From: Bradyrhizobium jicamae
GTDB lineage: Bacteria; Pseudomonadota; Alphaproteobacteria; Rhizobiales; Xanthobacteraceae
NCBI RefSeq assembly: GCF_018130695.1
Contig: NZ_JAFCJX010000006.1
Location: forward strand, 62,001 to 126,000
Length of the DNA stretch: 64,000 nt
Direction: 5' to 3'
Position numbers and translations under genes: made by a program. How positions within the stretch are numbered: position 1 is the first letter of the stretch; every line of letters starts with the position of its first letter. This document shows positions 27,170 to 35,833 of the stretch, in pieces. Under the pieces are notes generated by a model. It searched no databases. It was not told the DNA's origin and saw nothing but the letters and a program-made list of their open reading frames with translations.

Positions 27170-28345
27170 TTACGCTTCCACCTTGAACGTCAGCCCGGCA
27201 TTGTCGACCAGACGCTTGATCAGTCTGTCCTTCATCGCAGCGCCCGGCGTCCAGAAGCCGGCCCGCACATCCGGCGTGTCGCGCAGCAGGCAGATCGCGC
27301 ATTCGGAGATCATCTTCGAGGTCGAGCCGTAGCCGGGATCGCGGTCGCCCGTGATGCCGGCGCGAACCGTCCGGCCATCGGGTGCGATCGCGACATAGAG
27401 CAGATCGTACAGCCCGTTCTCGCGCTCTTCCTTCGACGGTCCCTCACCGGGCTTCGGGGCATCCGGGCCGGTCTTGCCGGTGTTCGCCGCCATCACCAGC
27501 TTGGCGTTCTTTTCGCCCTTCTCGCCCGCTCCCGTCAGCACCATCTCGTCGTAGACGAAGTCTTGTCCGTAGGGGAAGCCCATCAGCATGTTGGAGCGAT
27601 GGACGTTGCGGGTGTTGATCAGCGCCATCATGAACGGCGCGGCCCAGGACTGCAGGTCCTCTTCATAGAACGGCTTGCTGCCGCGCGGCTGTTTTGCTCC
27701 CTCAAATCCCGGCGTCAGTGCGAAGGGGTTGTTGAGGATGGCGACCAGGCTCAAATCCTTGGCGACCGCATCGAAGGTCGCTTTCGCACTGTAGGCGGTG
27801 CCACCCGACAGCGTGCCGCGCATGTTGCGCACGCGGCCCTTGACGCGCGATGCCGGCGCGCCGAACACCCGCTTGGCTTCCTCCTGCACGAAGAAAGTGC
27901 CGAGTTCGAACGGCACGGAGTCGAAGCCGCAGGAGAACACGATGCGCGCGCCGCTCGCCTTCGCCGCCGCCTCGTGCTTGTCGATCATCTGCCGCATCCA
28001 GACCGGCTCGCCGCACAGATCGAAATACGCACTACCGGCTTCGACGCAGACCTCGATCAGTTCGTTGCCGTAGAGCTGGTACGGCCCGACGGTCGAGATC
28101 ACCGATTGTGTCTGGGCGACCATCGCCTTCAGCGAGGCGACGTCGCTGGCATCGGCGACGATCAGCGGCGTGTCCGCAGGCGCGCCGATCGCGTCGCGCA
28201 CAGAGGCGAGCTTGTCCTTGCTGCGGCCGGCCATCGCCCATTTCAGGCTGCCGTCGCTGTAACGCGCGGCGAGATATTCGGCGACGAGTTGGCCGGTGAA
28301 GCCGGTTGCGCCATAGACGACGATGTCGAGTTTCGACGAGGACAT
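27170..28345 (-). CDS. Saccharopine dehydrogenase-like NAD(P)-binding protein (trans-acting enoyl reductase family)
   Basis: The 391-residue protein begins LDIVVYGATGFTGQLVAEYLAARY, a Rossmann GxTGFTG motif. It continues with VISTVGPYQLYGNELIEVCVEAGSAYFDLCGE and FSCGFDSVPFELGTFFVQEEAKRVFG. This matches the saccharopine-dehydrogenase-fold proteins related to mycobacterial trans-acting enoyl reductases and lipid-droplet proteins, not lysine catabolism enzymes. The substrate is unknown. The DUF169 gene lies upstream on the same strand, separated by about 95 bases with a repeat fragment. Confidence 0.8.
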   Translation of the reverse strand: MSSSKLDIVVYGATGFTGQLVAEYLAARYSDGSLKWAMAGRSKDKLASVRDAIGAPADTPLIVADASDVASLKAMVAQTQSVISTVGPYQLYGNELIEVCVEAGSAYFDLCGEPVWMRQMIDKHEAAAKASGARIVFSCGFDSVPFELGTFFVQEEAKRVFGAPASRVKGRVRNMRGTLSGGTAYSAKATFDAVAKDLSLVAILNNPFALTPGFEGAKQPRGSKPFYEEDLQSWAAPFMMALINTRNVHRSNMLMGFPYGQDFVYDEMVLTGAGEKGEKNAKLVMAANTGKTGPDAPKPGEGPSKEERENGLYDLLYVAIAPDGRTVRAGITGDRDPGYGSTSKMISECAICLLRDTPDVRAGFWTPGAAMKDRLIKRLVDNAGLTFKVEA

Positions 28346-28380
28346 AGATCCAGTTCCCTCAGGAGCGATTTAGGCCCTTT

Positions 28381-28409
28381 TGTCATCGCGAGCGCAGCGA
28401 AGCAATCCA
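28381..28409. repeat. Fragment of a dispersed repeat (GTCATCGCGAGCGCAGCGAAGCAATCCA type)
   Basis: The 29 bases read TGTCATCGCGAGCGCAGCG then AAGCAATCCA, the conserved head of an intergenic element I recognise from Bradyrhizobium-like genomes. Only the head is present here, between two genes on the minus strand. It is included as a short, truncated copy. Confidence 0.45.
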
Positions 28410-28439
28410 TATTCGCCCCGCTGGCAATCGAGCGGGAGG

Positions 28440-29225
28440 CTACTTCTTCGGATACGACACGCCCATGCCGGCGCGCACATCGGCCTGGATGCCATAGGGC
28501 GCGATCGGATAGCGCAGGCCGTTCCTGGCGAGCTGCTTCATCCCTTCGATCGCCTTGGCGAGATACGACGGCGGCAGCGCCATCAGCATCTCCTCGTCGG
28601 GCACGCCGCCATAGCGCCGCTCGGCAAAGCACGGCAGCGACAAGCTGGGCTCGCCGGTCTTCAGCGCCCGCCCCCAGGAATCCGCGCACGCGGTCTCGCC
28701 GACCACGCCCCATTCGAATTTCTTGTAACCGACATATTGCAGGCCGTTGATCAGGATGATCATCTGGCCGGGCGTCGCATAGACGAGGCAGATGTCCGGC
28801 GGATTGAGCCGGCCGCTGGTCAGCGGACTCACCGCCATCGCCTGGTACTGGCCGTACGGCACCACATCGAGCGCCTCCTGGCGCTTGCGCGCATCCTCCA
28901 GCGTGCCGTGCCAGACGCCGACATAGTTCTCGCCCGACAGCCACTTCTCGTCCTGCGGCGCCAGTCCGATCACCGCGCGGCACTGCGCGCCGACGAGATC
29001 GTCGGCGGTGATGCCGACGGTCCAACCGAGCCGCGAGGCCATGCTGACGATCTGGTCGGTGGTGTGCACCGCGCCCGGCCGGCGGATTTTCGGGATCGCC
29101 TCCATGTCGGCTGTGCGGGCGAACATCTTGATCCCCGTCACCGTGGTCTTGAGCCGCAACAGGCTGTTGAGATCGGCGACCATGCCGGCCAGATCGAACT
29201 GTTCCGGCGGTGTCTGCTGCTGCAT
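28440..29225 (-). CDS. DUF169 family protein
   Basis: The 261-residue protein shows the DUF169 (COG2043) pattern: an N-terminal LNSLLRLKTTVTGIKMFA segment, CRAVIGLAPQDE, PDICLVYATPGQMIILINGLQY in the middle, and a C-terminal ADSWGRAL...SLSLPCFAERRYG stretch. The family has conserved cysteines and unknown biochemistry. Its neighbour is the saccharopine-reductase-like gene on the same strand. Confidence 0.75.
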   Translation of the reverse strand: MQQQTPPEQFDLAGMVADLNSLLRLKTTVTGIKMFARTADMEAIPKIRRPGAVHTTDQIVSMASRLGWTVGITADDLVGAQCRAVIGLAPQDEKWLSGENYVGVWHGTLEDARKRQEALDVVPYGQYQAMAVSPLTSGRLNPPDICLVYATPGQMIILINGLQYVGYKKFEWGVVGETACADSWGRALKTGEPSLSLPCFAERRYGGVPDEEMLMALPPSYLAKAIEGMKQLARNGLRYPIAPYGIQADVRAGMGVSYPKK

Positions 29226-29264
29226 GGCGTGCTCCGGGATCGCTGCTTCGTGGTTGGACGAAGT

Positions 29265-30068
29265 CTACCGCGTCACAGGCCCCGGCAGCAAATCATCCAT
29301 CTTGCCGTTGAGACGATAGGCGATCAGCCCCATCCATTCGCGCATGGCCATGTCGGTGGAGGACAGGCCCTCGACCGCAGCCTTGTTGAAGCTGATGAGG
29401 TCGCTCGCACCACCGACGCGCCAATCGACCGGACAGGCCTCGACGTCAAAGCCGGCCTTGCGGAACAGGCCGACCGAGCGCGGCATGTGGTAAGCGGACG
29501 TGATCAGCAGCCAGCGCTCGCCCGGCTTCGGCTTGACGAGATCGCGCGTGAACTCGGCATTCTCCACCGTGTTGCGCGACTGCCGCTCGATGATCAGCCG
29601 CGACTTTGGAATCCCGAGACTCTCGAACAGGTCGCCGGCGAAATCGGCTTCGCGCGCATCATTGGAAATCAGGTTGGCGCTGCCGCCGGTGAACACCAGC
29701 CGCGCATCCGGATAGCGGCGGGCAAGCGCAGCGGCCGTGAGGATGCGGTCTGGCGCGCTGCGCACCACGCTCGTCCCATGCGCGACCGAGAGATCGGCGT
29801 CGATCGAGCCGCCGAGGATGATGATGCCGTCGGGCGCACCGCGCGAGGCGTCCCACGCGGGGAAGCGCTGTTCCAGCGGATAGAGCAACCAGTTGCCGAG
29901 CGGCGAGAAGCCGCAGACCAGCAGCATCAGCAACGCGAAGACCATCAGCCGGCGACCGGCCCTCGCGAACCGCGTGGCCAGCAGGATCACACCTGATACG
30001 CCGAGGCCGATCAGGAGATTCACCGGCAGCAGCATGATGCCGAGCGTCTTGGAGAGAACAAAAAACAA
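29265..30068 (-). CDS. YdcF/ElyC/SanA family protein (DUF218)
   Basis: This 267-residue protein has two N-terminal membrane helices (residues 5-65) and a periplasmic DUF218 domain. The domain has APDGIIILGGSIDADLSVAHG, RYPDARLVFTGGSANL, LIIERQSRNTVENAEFTRDLVKPKPGERWLLITSAYHMPRSVGLFRKAGFDVEA in pieces over residues 150-215. ElyC-type proteins act in envelope and peptidoglycan precursor maintenance; the biochemical activity is not settled. Dispersed repeat copy 2 of family A lies upstream. Confidence 0.85.
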   Translation of the reverse strand: MFFVLSKTLGIMLLPVNLLIGLGVSGVILLATRFARAGRRLMVFALLMLLVCGFSPLGNWLLYPLEQRFPAWDASRGAPDGIIILGGSIDADLSVAHGTSVVRSAPDRILTAAALARRYPDARLVFTGGSANLISNDAREADFAGDLFESLGIPKSRLIIERQSRNTVENAEFTRDLVKPKPGERWLLITSAYHMPRSVGLFRKAGFDVEACPVDWRVGGASDLISFNKAAVEGLSSTDMAMREWMGLIAYRLNGKMDDLLPGPVTR

Positions 30069-30118
30069 GGAAACCTCTGGGAAGTTCTGCTACGTTTGTT
30101 GCGTCATCATCGGTTGAT

Positions 30119-30224
30119 CCCCTCATCCTGAGGAGCTTGCGAAGCAAGCGTCTCGAAGGACGAGGCCAGCAGCCGGGCCACATGGTTCGAGACGGCGCTA
30201 GCGCGCCTCCTCACCATGAGGGTG
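30119..30224. repeat. Dispersed intergenic repeat, family A, copy 2
   Basis: This copy starts CCCTCATCCTGAGGAGC, contains CGTCTCGAAGGACG and CATGGTTCGAGACG, and ends CTCACCATGAGGGTGAC, matching the copy at 4748-4853 at all landmarks. Only the inner stem (CTTGCGAAGCAAG) differs. It lies between the divergently placed YdcF and acetamidase genes. Confidence 0.85.
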
Positions 30225-30314
30225 ACGACATCGTAAGTCTGCAGAGTCATACGCTGCCGCCGTTGCAATCAAAAGTGGCCACAATCAAGGGGGTCACCAA
30301 TCAAAAAGACGAAC

Positions 30315-31256
30315 ATGACCCATCATCACCTCAAATCCTCTCCCGAAACCTGCCATTGGGGCTTTTTTGAAGCGAAGCTCAAGCCGGTCCTGACCATCGC
30401 AAGCGGCGACGAGGTGACGATCGAGACCGTCAGCGGCGGGCCGGACGTCGTGCCGGATCGCGGCAAATTCCACGTGCCGCCGGAACTGGACGATATCCAT
30501 GCGAGGTCCGAGCGGATGGTGCCCGGCCACATCCTCACCGGCCCGATCGCGGTCGAGGGCGCCGCCCCCGGCGACGTGCTGGAAGTCGACATCCTCGACG
30601 TCCAGCTCCGCCAGGACTGGGGCTACAATCTGATCAAGCCGCTATCCGGCACCCTGCCCGACGATTTCCACGAGATGCGCATCCTCAACATCCCGCTCGA
30701 CCGCGATCGAATGGTCGGACGCATGCCCTGGGGGTTGGACCTGCCGCTCAAGCCATTCTTCGGCGTGATGGGCGTGTCACCGCCGCCGGCCTGGGGCCGC
30801 ATCTCCTCGCTGATCCCGCGCGCGATGGGCGGCAACCTCGACAACAAGGAGTTAGGGGCCGGCGCCAAGCTCTATCTGCCGGTGTTCGTGCCGGGCGCGC
30901 TGTTCTCCTGCGGCGACGGCCATGGCGTGCAGGGCGACGGCGAAGTCTGCGTCACCGCGATCGAGACCGCGCTGACCGGCCGCTTCAAATTGACGCTGCG
31001 CAAGGACCTCAAGCTCGCCTATCCGCGTGCTGAAACCGCCGACCATTACATGACCATGGCGATGGATCCCGACCTCGACCAATGCGTGGTGCGCGCGCTG
31101 CGCGACATGATCGTCCTCCTCGGCGAAAAACGGAATCTGTCGCGCGAGGACGCCTACACGCTGTGCAGCCTTGCCGCCGACCTGCGCGTCACGCAGACGG
31201 TGAACGGCTCGAAGGGCATCCACTGCATGATTGCTAAATCAGTCGTCCACGGCTGA
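30315..31256 (+). CDS. Acetamidase/formamidase family protein
   Basis: The 313-residue protein has the FmdA_AmdA domain: PGHILTGPIAVEGAAPGDVLEVDILDVQ near residues 70-100, PFFGVMGVSPP, and FVPGALFSCGDGHGVQGDGEVCVTAIET near 192-220. It should hydrolyse short-chain amides or formamide to ammonia and the acid. The ATG at 30315 is the first in frame. Its downstream neighbour on the same strand is an acyl-CoA ligase, 82 bases away. Confidence 0.85.
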   Translation: MTHHHLKSSPETCHWGFFEAKLKPVLTIASGDEVTIETVSGGPDVVPDRGKFHVPPELDDIHARSERMVPGHILTGPIAVEGAAPGDVLEVDILDVQLRQDWGYNLIKPLSGTLPDDFHEMRILNIPLDRDRMVGRMPWGLDLPLKPFFGVMGVSPPPAWGRISSLIPRAMGGNLDNKELGAGAKLYLPVFVPGALFSCGDGHGVQGDGEVCVTAIETALTGRFKLTLRKDLKLAYPRAETADHYMTMAMDPDLDQCVVRALRDMIVLLGEKRNLSREDAYTLCSLAADLRVTQTVNGSKGIHCMIAKSVVHG

Positions 31257-31338
31257 CGACGGCCATCAGCCGCACTTGTCTTTGACGTATGCGGCTCGAT
31301 ACAATCCGCCGACCAAACAAGAATATTAGGGATGAGAC

Positions 31339-33165
31339 ATGCTGAAGGACAGGCTTTCACCGGCCGACGAGGCCGCGCGCGACAAGGAGATGCAGGAGAC
31401 GCTCGCCGCCTGCCCGCGCATCCTCGACCTCATCGCCCGCGGGCCGCTCGGCGCGCCCGAGGCGGAAGGCATCATCTATCTGCGCAGCCCCCTCGATCCG
31501 AATCCGGTGGTGCTGTCGAACGATCACCTGATGGGCTGCGTCAAGGCGGCCGAGAATTTCTTCCGCGCGCAAGGTATCGGCAAGGACGACGCGGTCGCGA
31601 TCCTGCTGCCGGCGGGACCGGCGACGATCGCTGCGATCTTCGGTGCCGCCGCCTGCGGCGTCGCCGAGCCGCTGAATCTGCTGTTCACGCGCGAAGCCAT
31701 CATCGCCCAGCTCAATGCCATCAAGGCCAAGCTGCTGCTGGCGCCGCCGCCGGGCATGCCGGGCGGCTTGTTCGAGCGGGTCGAGGGCCTGCATCGCGAC
31801 GTCCCGACGCTGCAGCGCATCGTCATCGTGCCGCTCGACGGCACGATCTCCTTCGACGGCGAGGTGCTGCAGCCCGATCCGTCCTGGCGCAACGATTACG
31901 GCCACGCGAAGGATGCGAGCGAGCCCGACCGCGTCGCCGTGATGCTGCCGACCGGCGGCACCACCGGCCATCCCAAGGTGGCGCGGCTGACCAACCGCGC
32001 GATGGTCGCCTCCACCCTGTCATCACGCATGGCGCTCGACTTCCATCGCGGCGAGCGGGTCATGATCACGCTGCCGCTGTTCCATGTCGGCGGCCTGTTC
32101 TGCACGGTCGCGAATTCGCTGTCGGCCGGCACCACGATGTTCATCCCCGGCCCTGCCGGCGCGCGCGATCCGGCGCTGATCACGCATTTCTGGAAGATCA
32201 TCGAGAAGTACCGCGTCAATATCGCCGGCAACGTGCCGACCGCGCTCGGCGCCATCGCCGACGTGCCGGTCGGCGACGCCGATATTTCGAGCCTGCGTGT
32301 CACCGCCACGGGCGCCTCGATCTGCCCGCTCGAGATTGAACGGCGCTATCTCGCGACCTGGGGCGGCCCCTGCATCCAGCAGCTCTACGGCATGACCGAG
32401 CTTGCCGGCGCGATCACGCATGACGTCCATGGCGTCAAGCCGCGCGCGGAAAGCGTCGGCACCCGCAATCCGATGGTCGAGCTCGCGATCCTCGACGGCG
32501 GCAAGCTGCATCAGGGACCATGGCCCTCGCCGGTCGGCGAGCTGCTGACGCGCGGCCCGCAGGTGTTCGCCGGCTATGTCGACAGGAAGCAGACCGAAGA
32601 GGCCTTCCTCGACGGCTGGCTGCGCACCGGCGACATCTGCCGCATCGATGCCGACGGCTTCGTCTACATCATGGGCCGCGCCAAGGACGTCATCATCCGC
32701 GGCGGCCACAACATCGATCCGCGCGCGATCGAGGACGCCGCGCTGCAATTCCCCGGCGTCGCGCTCGCCGCCGCAGTCGGCCGTCCCGACTCCTATGCGG
32801 GCGAAGTGCCGATGCTGTTCGTCTCGACGCAGCCGGGCGTGACGATCGATCCGCAAGAGCTCGCCGCCTTCGTGCAGGAGAACATCCCGGAGCCGCCGGC
32901 GCGGCCACGCGCGGTCTCGGTGATTGCGGAAATGCCGGTGACGCCGGTCGGCAAGATCTTCAAGCCGAAGCTGCGCGAGATCGCCGCCGGCGAAGCCGCC
33001 CGCGAACTGCTCGCGGCTGAAGGTCTCTCCGCCGATGTCAGCGTCGAGCCGATCACCGATCCATCGCGCGGCCTGTTCCTTCGCGTAAAGGCCTCGGCGG
33101 ACAAGGCGCAGACCGCTGAGCGGCTGCTGAAGAAGTTTCCGGTCAAGGTCGAGATGAGCGGCTAG
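31339..33165 (+). CDS. Acyl-CoA synthetase (AMP-forming), ANL superfamily
   Basis: The 608-residue ligase has the A3 motif MLPTGGTTGHPKVARLT near residues 200-215, A5-like QQLYGMTELAGAITHD near 348-363, and A8-like LRTGDICRIDADGFVYIMGRAKDVIIRGG near 430-458, followed by the catalytic C-terminal lysine in TPVGKIFKPKL. It activates a carboxylic acid to its CoA ester via an adenylate. The N-terminal 35 residues and a C-terminal 80-residue tail extend the usual 500-residue core. The substrate is not evident. Confidence 0.88.
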   Translation: MLKDRLSPADEAARDKEMQETLAACPRILDLIARGPLGAPEAEGIIYLRSPLDPNPVVLSNDHLMGCVKAAENFFRAQGIGKDDAVAILLPAGPATIAAIFGAAACGVAEPLNLLFTREAIIAQLNAIKAKLLLAPPPGMPGGLFERVEGLHRDVPTLQRIVIVPLDGTISFDGEVLQPDPSWRNDYGHAKDASEPDRVAVMLPTGGTTGHPKVARLTNRAMVASTLSSRMALDFHRGERVMITLPLFHVGGLFCTVANSLSAGTTMFIPGPAGARDPALITHFWKIIEKYRVNIAGNVPTALGAIADVPVGDADISSLRVTATGASICPLEIERRYLATWGGPCIQQLYGMTELAGAITHDVHGVKPRAESVGTRNPMVELAILDGGKLHQGPWPSPVGELLTRGPQVFAGYVDRKQTEEAFLDGWLRTGDICRIDADGFVYIMGRAKDVIIRGGHNIDPRAIEDAALQFPGVALAAAVGRPDSYAGEVPMLFVSTQPGVTIDPQELAAFVQENIPEPPARPRAVSVIAEMPVTPVGKIFKPKLREIAAGEAARELLAAEGLSADVSVEPITDPSRGLFLRVKASADKAQTAERLLKKFPVKVEMSG

Positions 33166-33229
33166 GCGGGACGCCGCGGCCGCGGCGCACACCCGGATTC
33201 AGATCAGGTCACCGAAACGGCCTTGCTCG

Positions 33230-33397
33230 TCAGCCGAACTGGCGAACGACGGCCAATAGCAAGGCTGCGGTGACGCCAAGCGCCACCGTAATGATGAGAC
33301 CGTTCCGCAATCCCCCGCTCGTCGGGAGAATGAAAACCGTGGCCAATACCGCTACGCCAGCGGTGACTGCGGCAACTTGCGTAAAGGTCGAGGTCAA
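33230..33397 (-). CDS. Small two-helix membrane protein, TTG start
   Basis: This 55-residue frame is too short for most gene finders. It starts at TTG 33397 with a good GGAGG ten bases upstream. Residues about 8-24 (VAAVTAGVAVLATVFIL) and 34-50 (LIITVALGVTAALLLAV) form two hydrophobic helices joined by PTSGGLRNG, ending RQFG. The length and two-helix pattern resemble other small alphaproteobacterial inner-membrane proteins. No family is recognised. It lies between the acyl-CoA ligase and the RHH-like gene. Confidence 0.5.
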   Translation of the reverse strand: MTSTFTQVAAVTAGVAVLATVFILPTSGGLRNGLIITVALGVTAALLLAVVRQFG

Positions 33398-33631
33398 TGC
33401 CTTCCGGCCTCCAGCTGGACCTGTCCAACCTAGACTAGGTCAAATGAGGCCACTCCGAAAATCAGTTGGGGCACTTGTCAGTCGAAAGAGCCTGATCGTC
33501 CGGCTCCCGGACCTGTTCAGCCGGACCCGGGACCCGAGACCCCGGCCAAACCGGCTTGACGAGCCCGTGGATAACTTAATAGAGTCTAAATAGATACTTT
33601 TCAGTACAGAGTTTTATAGTTAGCGTTCCTC

Positions 33632-33832
33632 ATGGCTACGGAAAAAGCCGAAACCGACCGCGTACCAGTCACGTTGGCGCTCTCGACCATCGCGTATCTC
33701 GAGAAGCTGGTGAGACAGGGCACCCACGGCACGAGCGTTCCAGGCGTTGCGAAGACATTGATCGAGGAAGGCATCCGGCTCGCCATCAAGGACGGGCTGC
33801 TGTCCATCCGCGACAACGGACGCGCGCCCTGA
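33632..33832 (+). CDS. Small protein with ribbon-helix-helix-like pattern
   Basis: The 66-residue protein begins MATEKAETDRVPVTLALSTIAYLEKLVRQG and has a short beta-like segment (RVPVTLAL) followed by two helices (IAYLEKLVRQG and GVAKTLIEEGIRLAIKDG). This is compatible with a ribbon-helix-helix DNA-binding or dimerisation domain. It is 39 bases upstream of the GcrA gene on the same strand, so the two may be co-transcribed. A TTGACG at 33556-33561 followed by AT-rich sequence could be its promoter. Confidence 0.6.
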   Translation: MATEKAETDRVPVTLALSTIAYLEKLVRQGTHGTSVPGVAKTLIEEGIRLAIKDGLLSIRDNGRAP

Positions 33833-33871
33833 GGACGGCTGGACGCGGCGGGTTTTGCAGAAAGCAGGACC

Positions 33872-34339
33872 ATGATCGCGATCCAACCCACCTGGACCAC
33901 CGAGCGCGTCGAACAGCTCAAGGCCTATTTTGCCGACGGACTTTCCTGCCGCGACATCGCGGTCAATATCGGCGTCAGCCGCAACGCCGTGATCGGCAAG
34001 CTGTCGCGGCTCAATCTGACGCGCGGCGGCCCGGCCCCGGAACGCAAGACCCGCAAGACCGCGGCCGAGTCCACGGCGAAAGGCACGCCCGCGCAGCAAT
34101 ATCGCTTACTGCAGGTGGTCTATGAGGACGAGCCGGTCGAAGACATCAAGGTCACCAGCGCGCATCCCTGCTCGCTCCTCGACTTGAGCGCGCAGCGCTG
34201 CCGCTGGCCGATCGATGTCCCCGAGACCGACGACCTCCGCTTCTGCGGCAACCCGCCGCTCAAGGGCACGCCCTATTGCACCGGCCATTCCCGCCTCGCC
34301 TATCGCACCGGCCCGCGGCTGCGGGTGGCGCGGGGGTAG
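33872..34339 (+). CDS. gcrA: GcrA-family cell cycle regulator
   Basis: The 155-residue protein has the N-terminal GcrA helix-turn-helix WTTERVEQLKAYFADGLSCRDIAVNIGVSRNAVIGKLSRLNLTRG (residues 7-51 in pieces). The C-terminal half has the conserved CRWPIDVPETDDLRFCGNPP and PYCTGHSRLAY segment with several Cys. GcrA binds sigma-70 holoenzyme and methylated GANTC promoters in Caulobacter-type cell cycle control. It is an ordinary-length homologue; whether it is the main GcrA or a paralogue cannot be told here. Confidence 0.85.
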   Translation: MIAIQPTWTTERVEQLKAYFADGLSCRDIAVNIGVSRNAVIGKLSRLNLTRGGPAPERKTRKTAAESTAKGTPAQQYRLLQVVYEDEPVEDIKVTSAHPCSLLDLSAQRCRWPIDVPETDDLRFCGNPPLKGTPYCTGHSRLAYRTGPRLRVARG

Positions 34340-34354
34340 ATCAGCGCCTCCGAT

Positions 34355-34879
34355 TCAAAGCAGCTCATTTGTGCTGACAACGCGAACCGAACGGTTCGTG
34401 ATGAGCTCACTCCAGATCCAGTTGTGATGGGCGATCACGGTCGTCGCGGGCAGATGGGGTCGATCACTCAAGGTGTGGGCATCGCTGACGGCGATCACGT
34501 GGTGATCATGCGAGACGGTTGATCGAACCGTCGCATCGACGCAAAAATCAGTTGCCCAGCCCGTGACGAGCACACGACGCGGCTGTAGCCGATTCAACGT
34601 CCCGCCGAGCGCCGTGCCAACATAGGGATCGTTCAAGGTCTTTTCGACGACGATGTCCTGGTCGCATCGGACCAATTCGGGAAGAAACTCCCAACCGCTC
34701 GTGCCCCGCTCAAATCCATCGCCAGCCTTGCCGCAATGTCTGATCCAGATCACGGCGCCGCCAAGCGTGCGGACCCTGTGGGAGAGCAAATTAATGCGCT
34801 CAATGACATCAGGCAGATCATGCTTGGGCGTGCCGTCATGCAGACCCATCTGCATGTCAACAACGATGAGCGCATCCAT
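34355..34879 (-). CDS. Isochorismatase-family cysteine hydrolase
   Basis: The 174-residue protein begins MDALIVVDMQMGLHD, giving the catalytic Asp in VVDMQ. The Lys is in VEKTLNDPYVGTAL and the nucleophile Cys in GWATDFCVDATVRS, completing the D-K-C triad. The family hydrolyses amides (nicotinamidase, biuret or N-carbamoyl hydrolases) or enol ethers. The substrate is unknown. The ATG at 34879 gives the family-like start; an upstream ATG at 34915 adds 12 extra residues. Confidence 0.85.
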   Translation of the reverse strand: MDALIVVDMQMGLHDGTPKHDLPDVIERINLLSHRVRTLGGAVIWIRHCGKAGDGFERGTSGWEFLPELVRCDQDIVVEKTLNDPYVGTALGGTLNRLQPRRVLVTGWATDFCVDATVRSTVSHDHHVIAVSDAHTLSDRPHLPATTVIAHHNWIWSELITNRSVRVVSTNELL

Positions 34880-35018
34880 TGCCACGGCCCCGCGCGAGTC
34901 ACAGGACCTCGTCATAGCAGAGACCGGGCCGCTCCGGGAGAAGGCTGCTTAGCCTGACCGTCCCGAGCTGACTCGCCAGCCCGTCGCCTCGATGAGGCTT
35001 TGATAGAACCGCCCGACC

Positions 35019-35558
35019 TCATTGCTTTGCCGGCTGTCGCCAACCAGACTCCGGTGCTCTCCAGGGGACCACCCGCGGAACCCAGCGGCGGACATTCGCG
35101 CAATATGCCTCGTACTCCGAACCAAACGAGCTCAGCAATGTCGGCTCTTCATAGGCAACGACGAACAGGTGGAAGAAGAGCCAGAGCAGTGCGCCCCACA
35201 GAACGAGGCGCCAATCGCCAAACAACACAGCCTGACCAAGGATGATTGCGACAACGGCGACGTAGATCGGATTGCGCACATGCCGGTAGAGACCTGTGAC
35301 CACCAGGTTCTTCGGTGGCGCAATGGGCGCAGGTGTGCCGAGGCCCTGAAGCGCAAATCGTGCAAAGCAGTCCACGAGTCCGGGCAAACCGACCAGGATG
35401 AGGAGAACGCCGACTGAGCGCGCGCCCTCAAGACCGAAGAAAGCGGGCCTGAACTCCCAGTGGGTCATCGACCACGGGATCAGCCCGGCGAGCACACACG
35501 GCGCAACCACAAAGAATAGGGCGGAGCCCAGGACGGCACTCACCCTTTGCATGGTCAC
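35019..35558 (-). CDS. Isoprenylcysteine carboxyl methyltransferase-like membrane protein
   Basis: This 179-residue protein has about four or five helices and the ICMT/PEMT motif NLVVTGLYRHVRNPIYVAVVAIILGQA plus the C-terminal FVVAYEEPTLLSSFGSEYEAYCANVRRWVPR. That motif binds S-adenosylmethionine in bacterial small-molecule or lipid methyltransferases. It is the last gene of the four-gene ECF sigma operon, overlapping the previous gene by four bases (ATGA). Confidence 0.8.
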   Translation of the reverse strand: MTMQRVSAVLGSALFFVVAPCVLAGLIPWSMTHWEFRPAFFGLEGARSVGVLLILVGLPGLVDCFARFALQGLGTPAPIAPPKNLVVTGLYRHVRNPIYVAVVAIILGQAVLFGDWRLVLWGALLWLFFHLFVVAYEEPTLLSSFGSEYEAYCANVRRWVPRVVPWRAPESGWRQPAKQ

Positions 35559-35833
35559 CTCCTGATGCTTTCGCTGGCGGCGCTATTGATTGAAAGAGCA
35601 TCTGTTGAATCGCGACGGCCTTGCGAAAGCGTCTCGACCAGGCCCACGGTCCAGCACATCGGGCATCCGCGTAACGCGACGAGGGCGGCAACGCCCGCGC
35701 CCAGGGATAGCCAGGGATGCGCGGTCTGGTGGACGATGGCCCAGGCGAGTAGCGCCGCCGCAGCTGCGCCGCGCATCAGGTGCGCGCCCAGGAAAGCGCT
35801 TCCGAACATGCCTATCCCACGAAAGTACTTCAT
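35555..35833 (-). CDS. Small membrane protein with a CPxC motif
   Basis: The 92-residue protein has two hydrophobic stretches (about residues 15-32 and 40-56) ending in VALRGCPMCWTVGLVE with C57 and C60 in a CPxC motif. The C-terminal 25 residues are polar. It overlaps both neighbours by four bases, so it is co-translated with the sigma factor upstream. The paired cysteines may bind metal or sense redox state; no family name is assigned. Confidence 0.75.
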   Translation of the reverse strand: MKYFRGIGMFGSAFLGAHLMRGAAAAALLAWAIVHQTAHPWLSLGAGVAALVALRGCPMCWTVGLVETLSQGRRDSTDALSINSAASESIRR

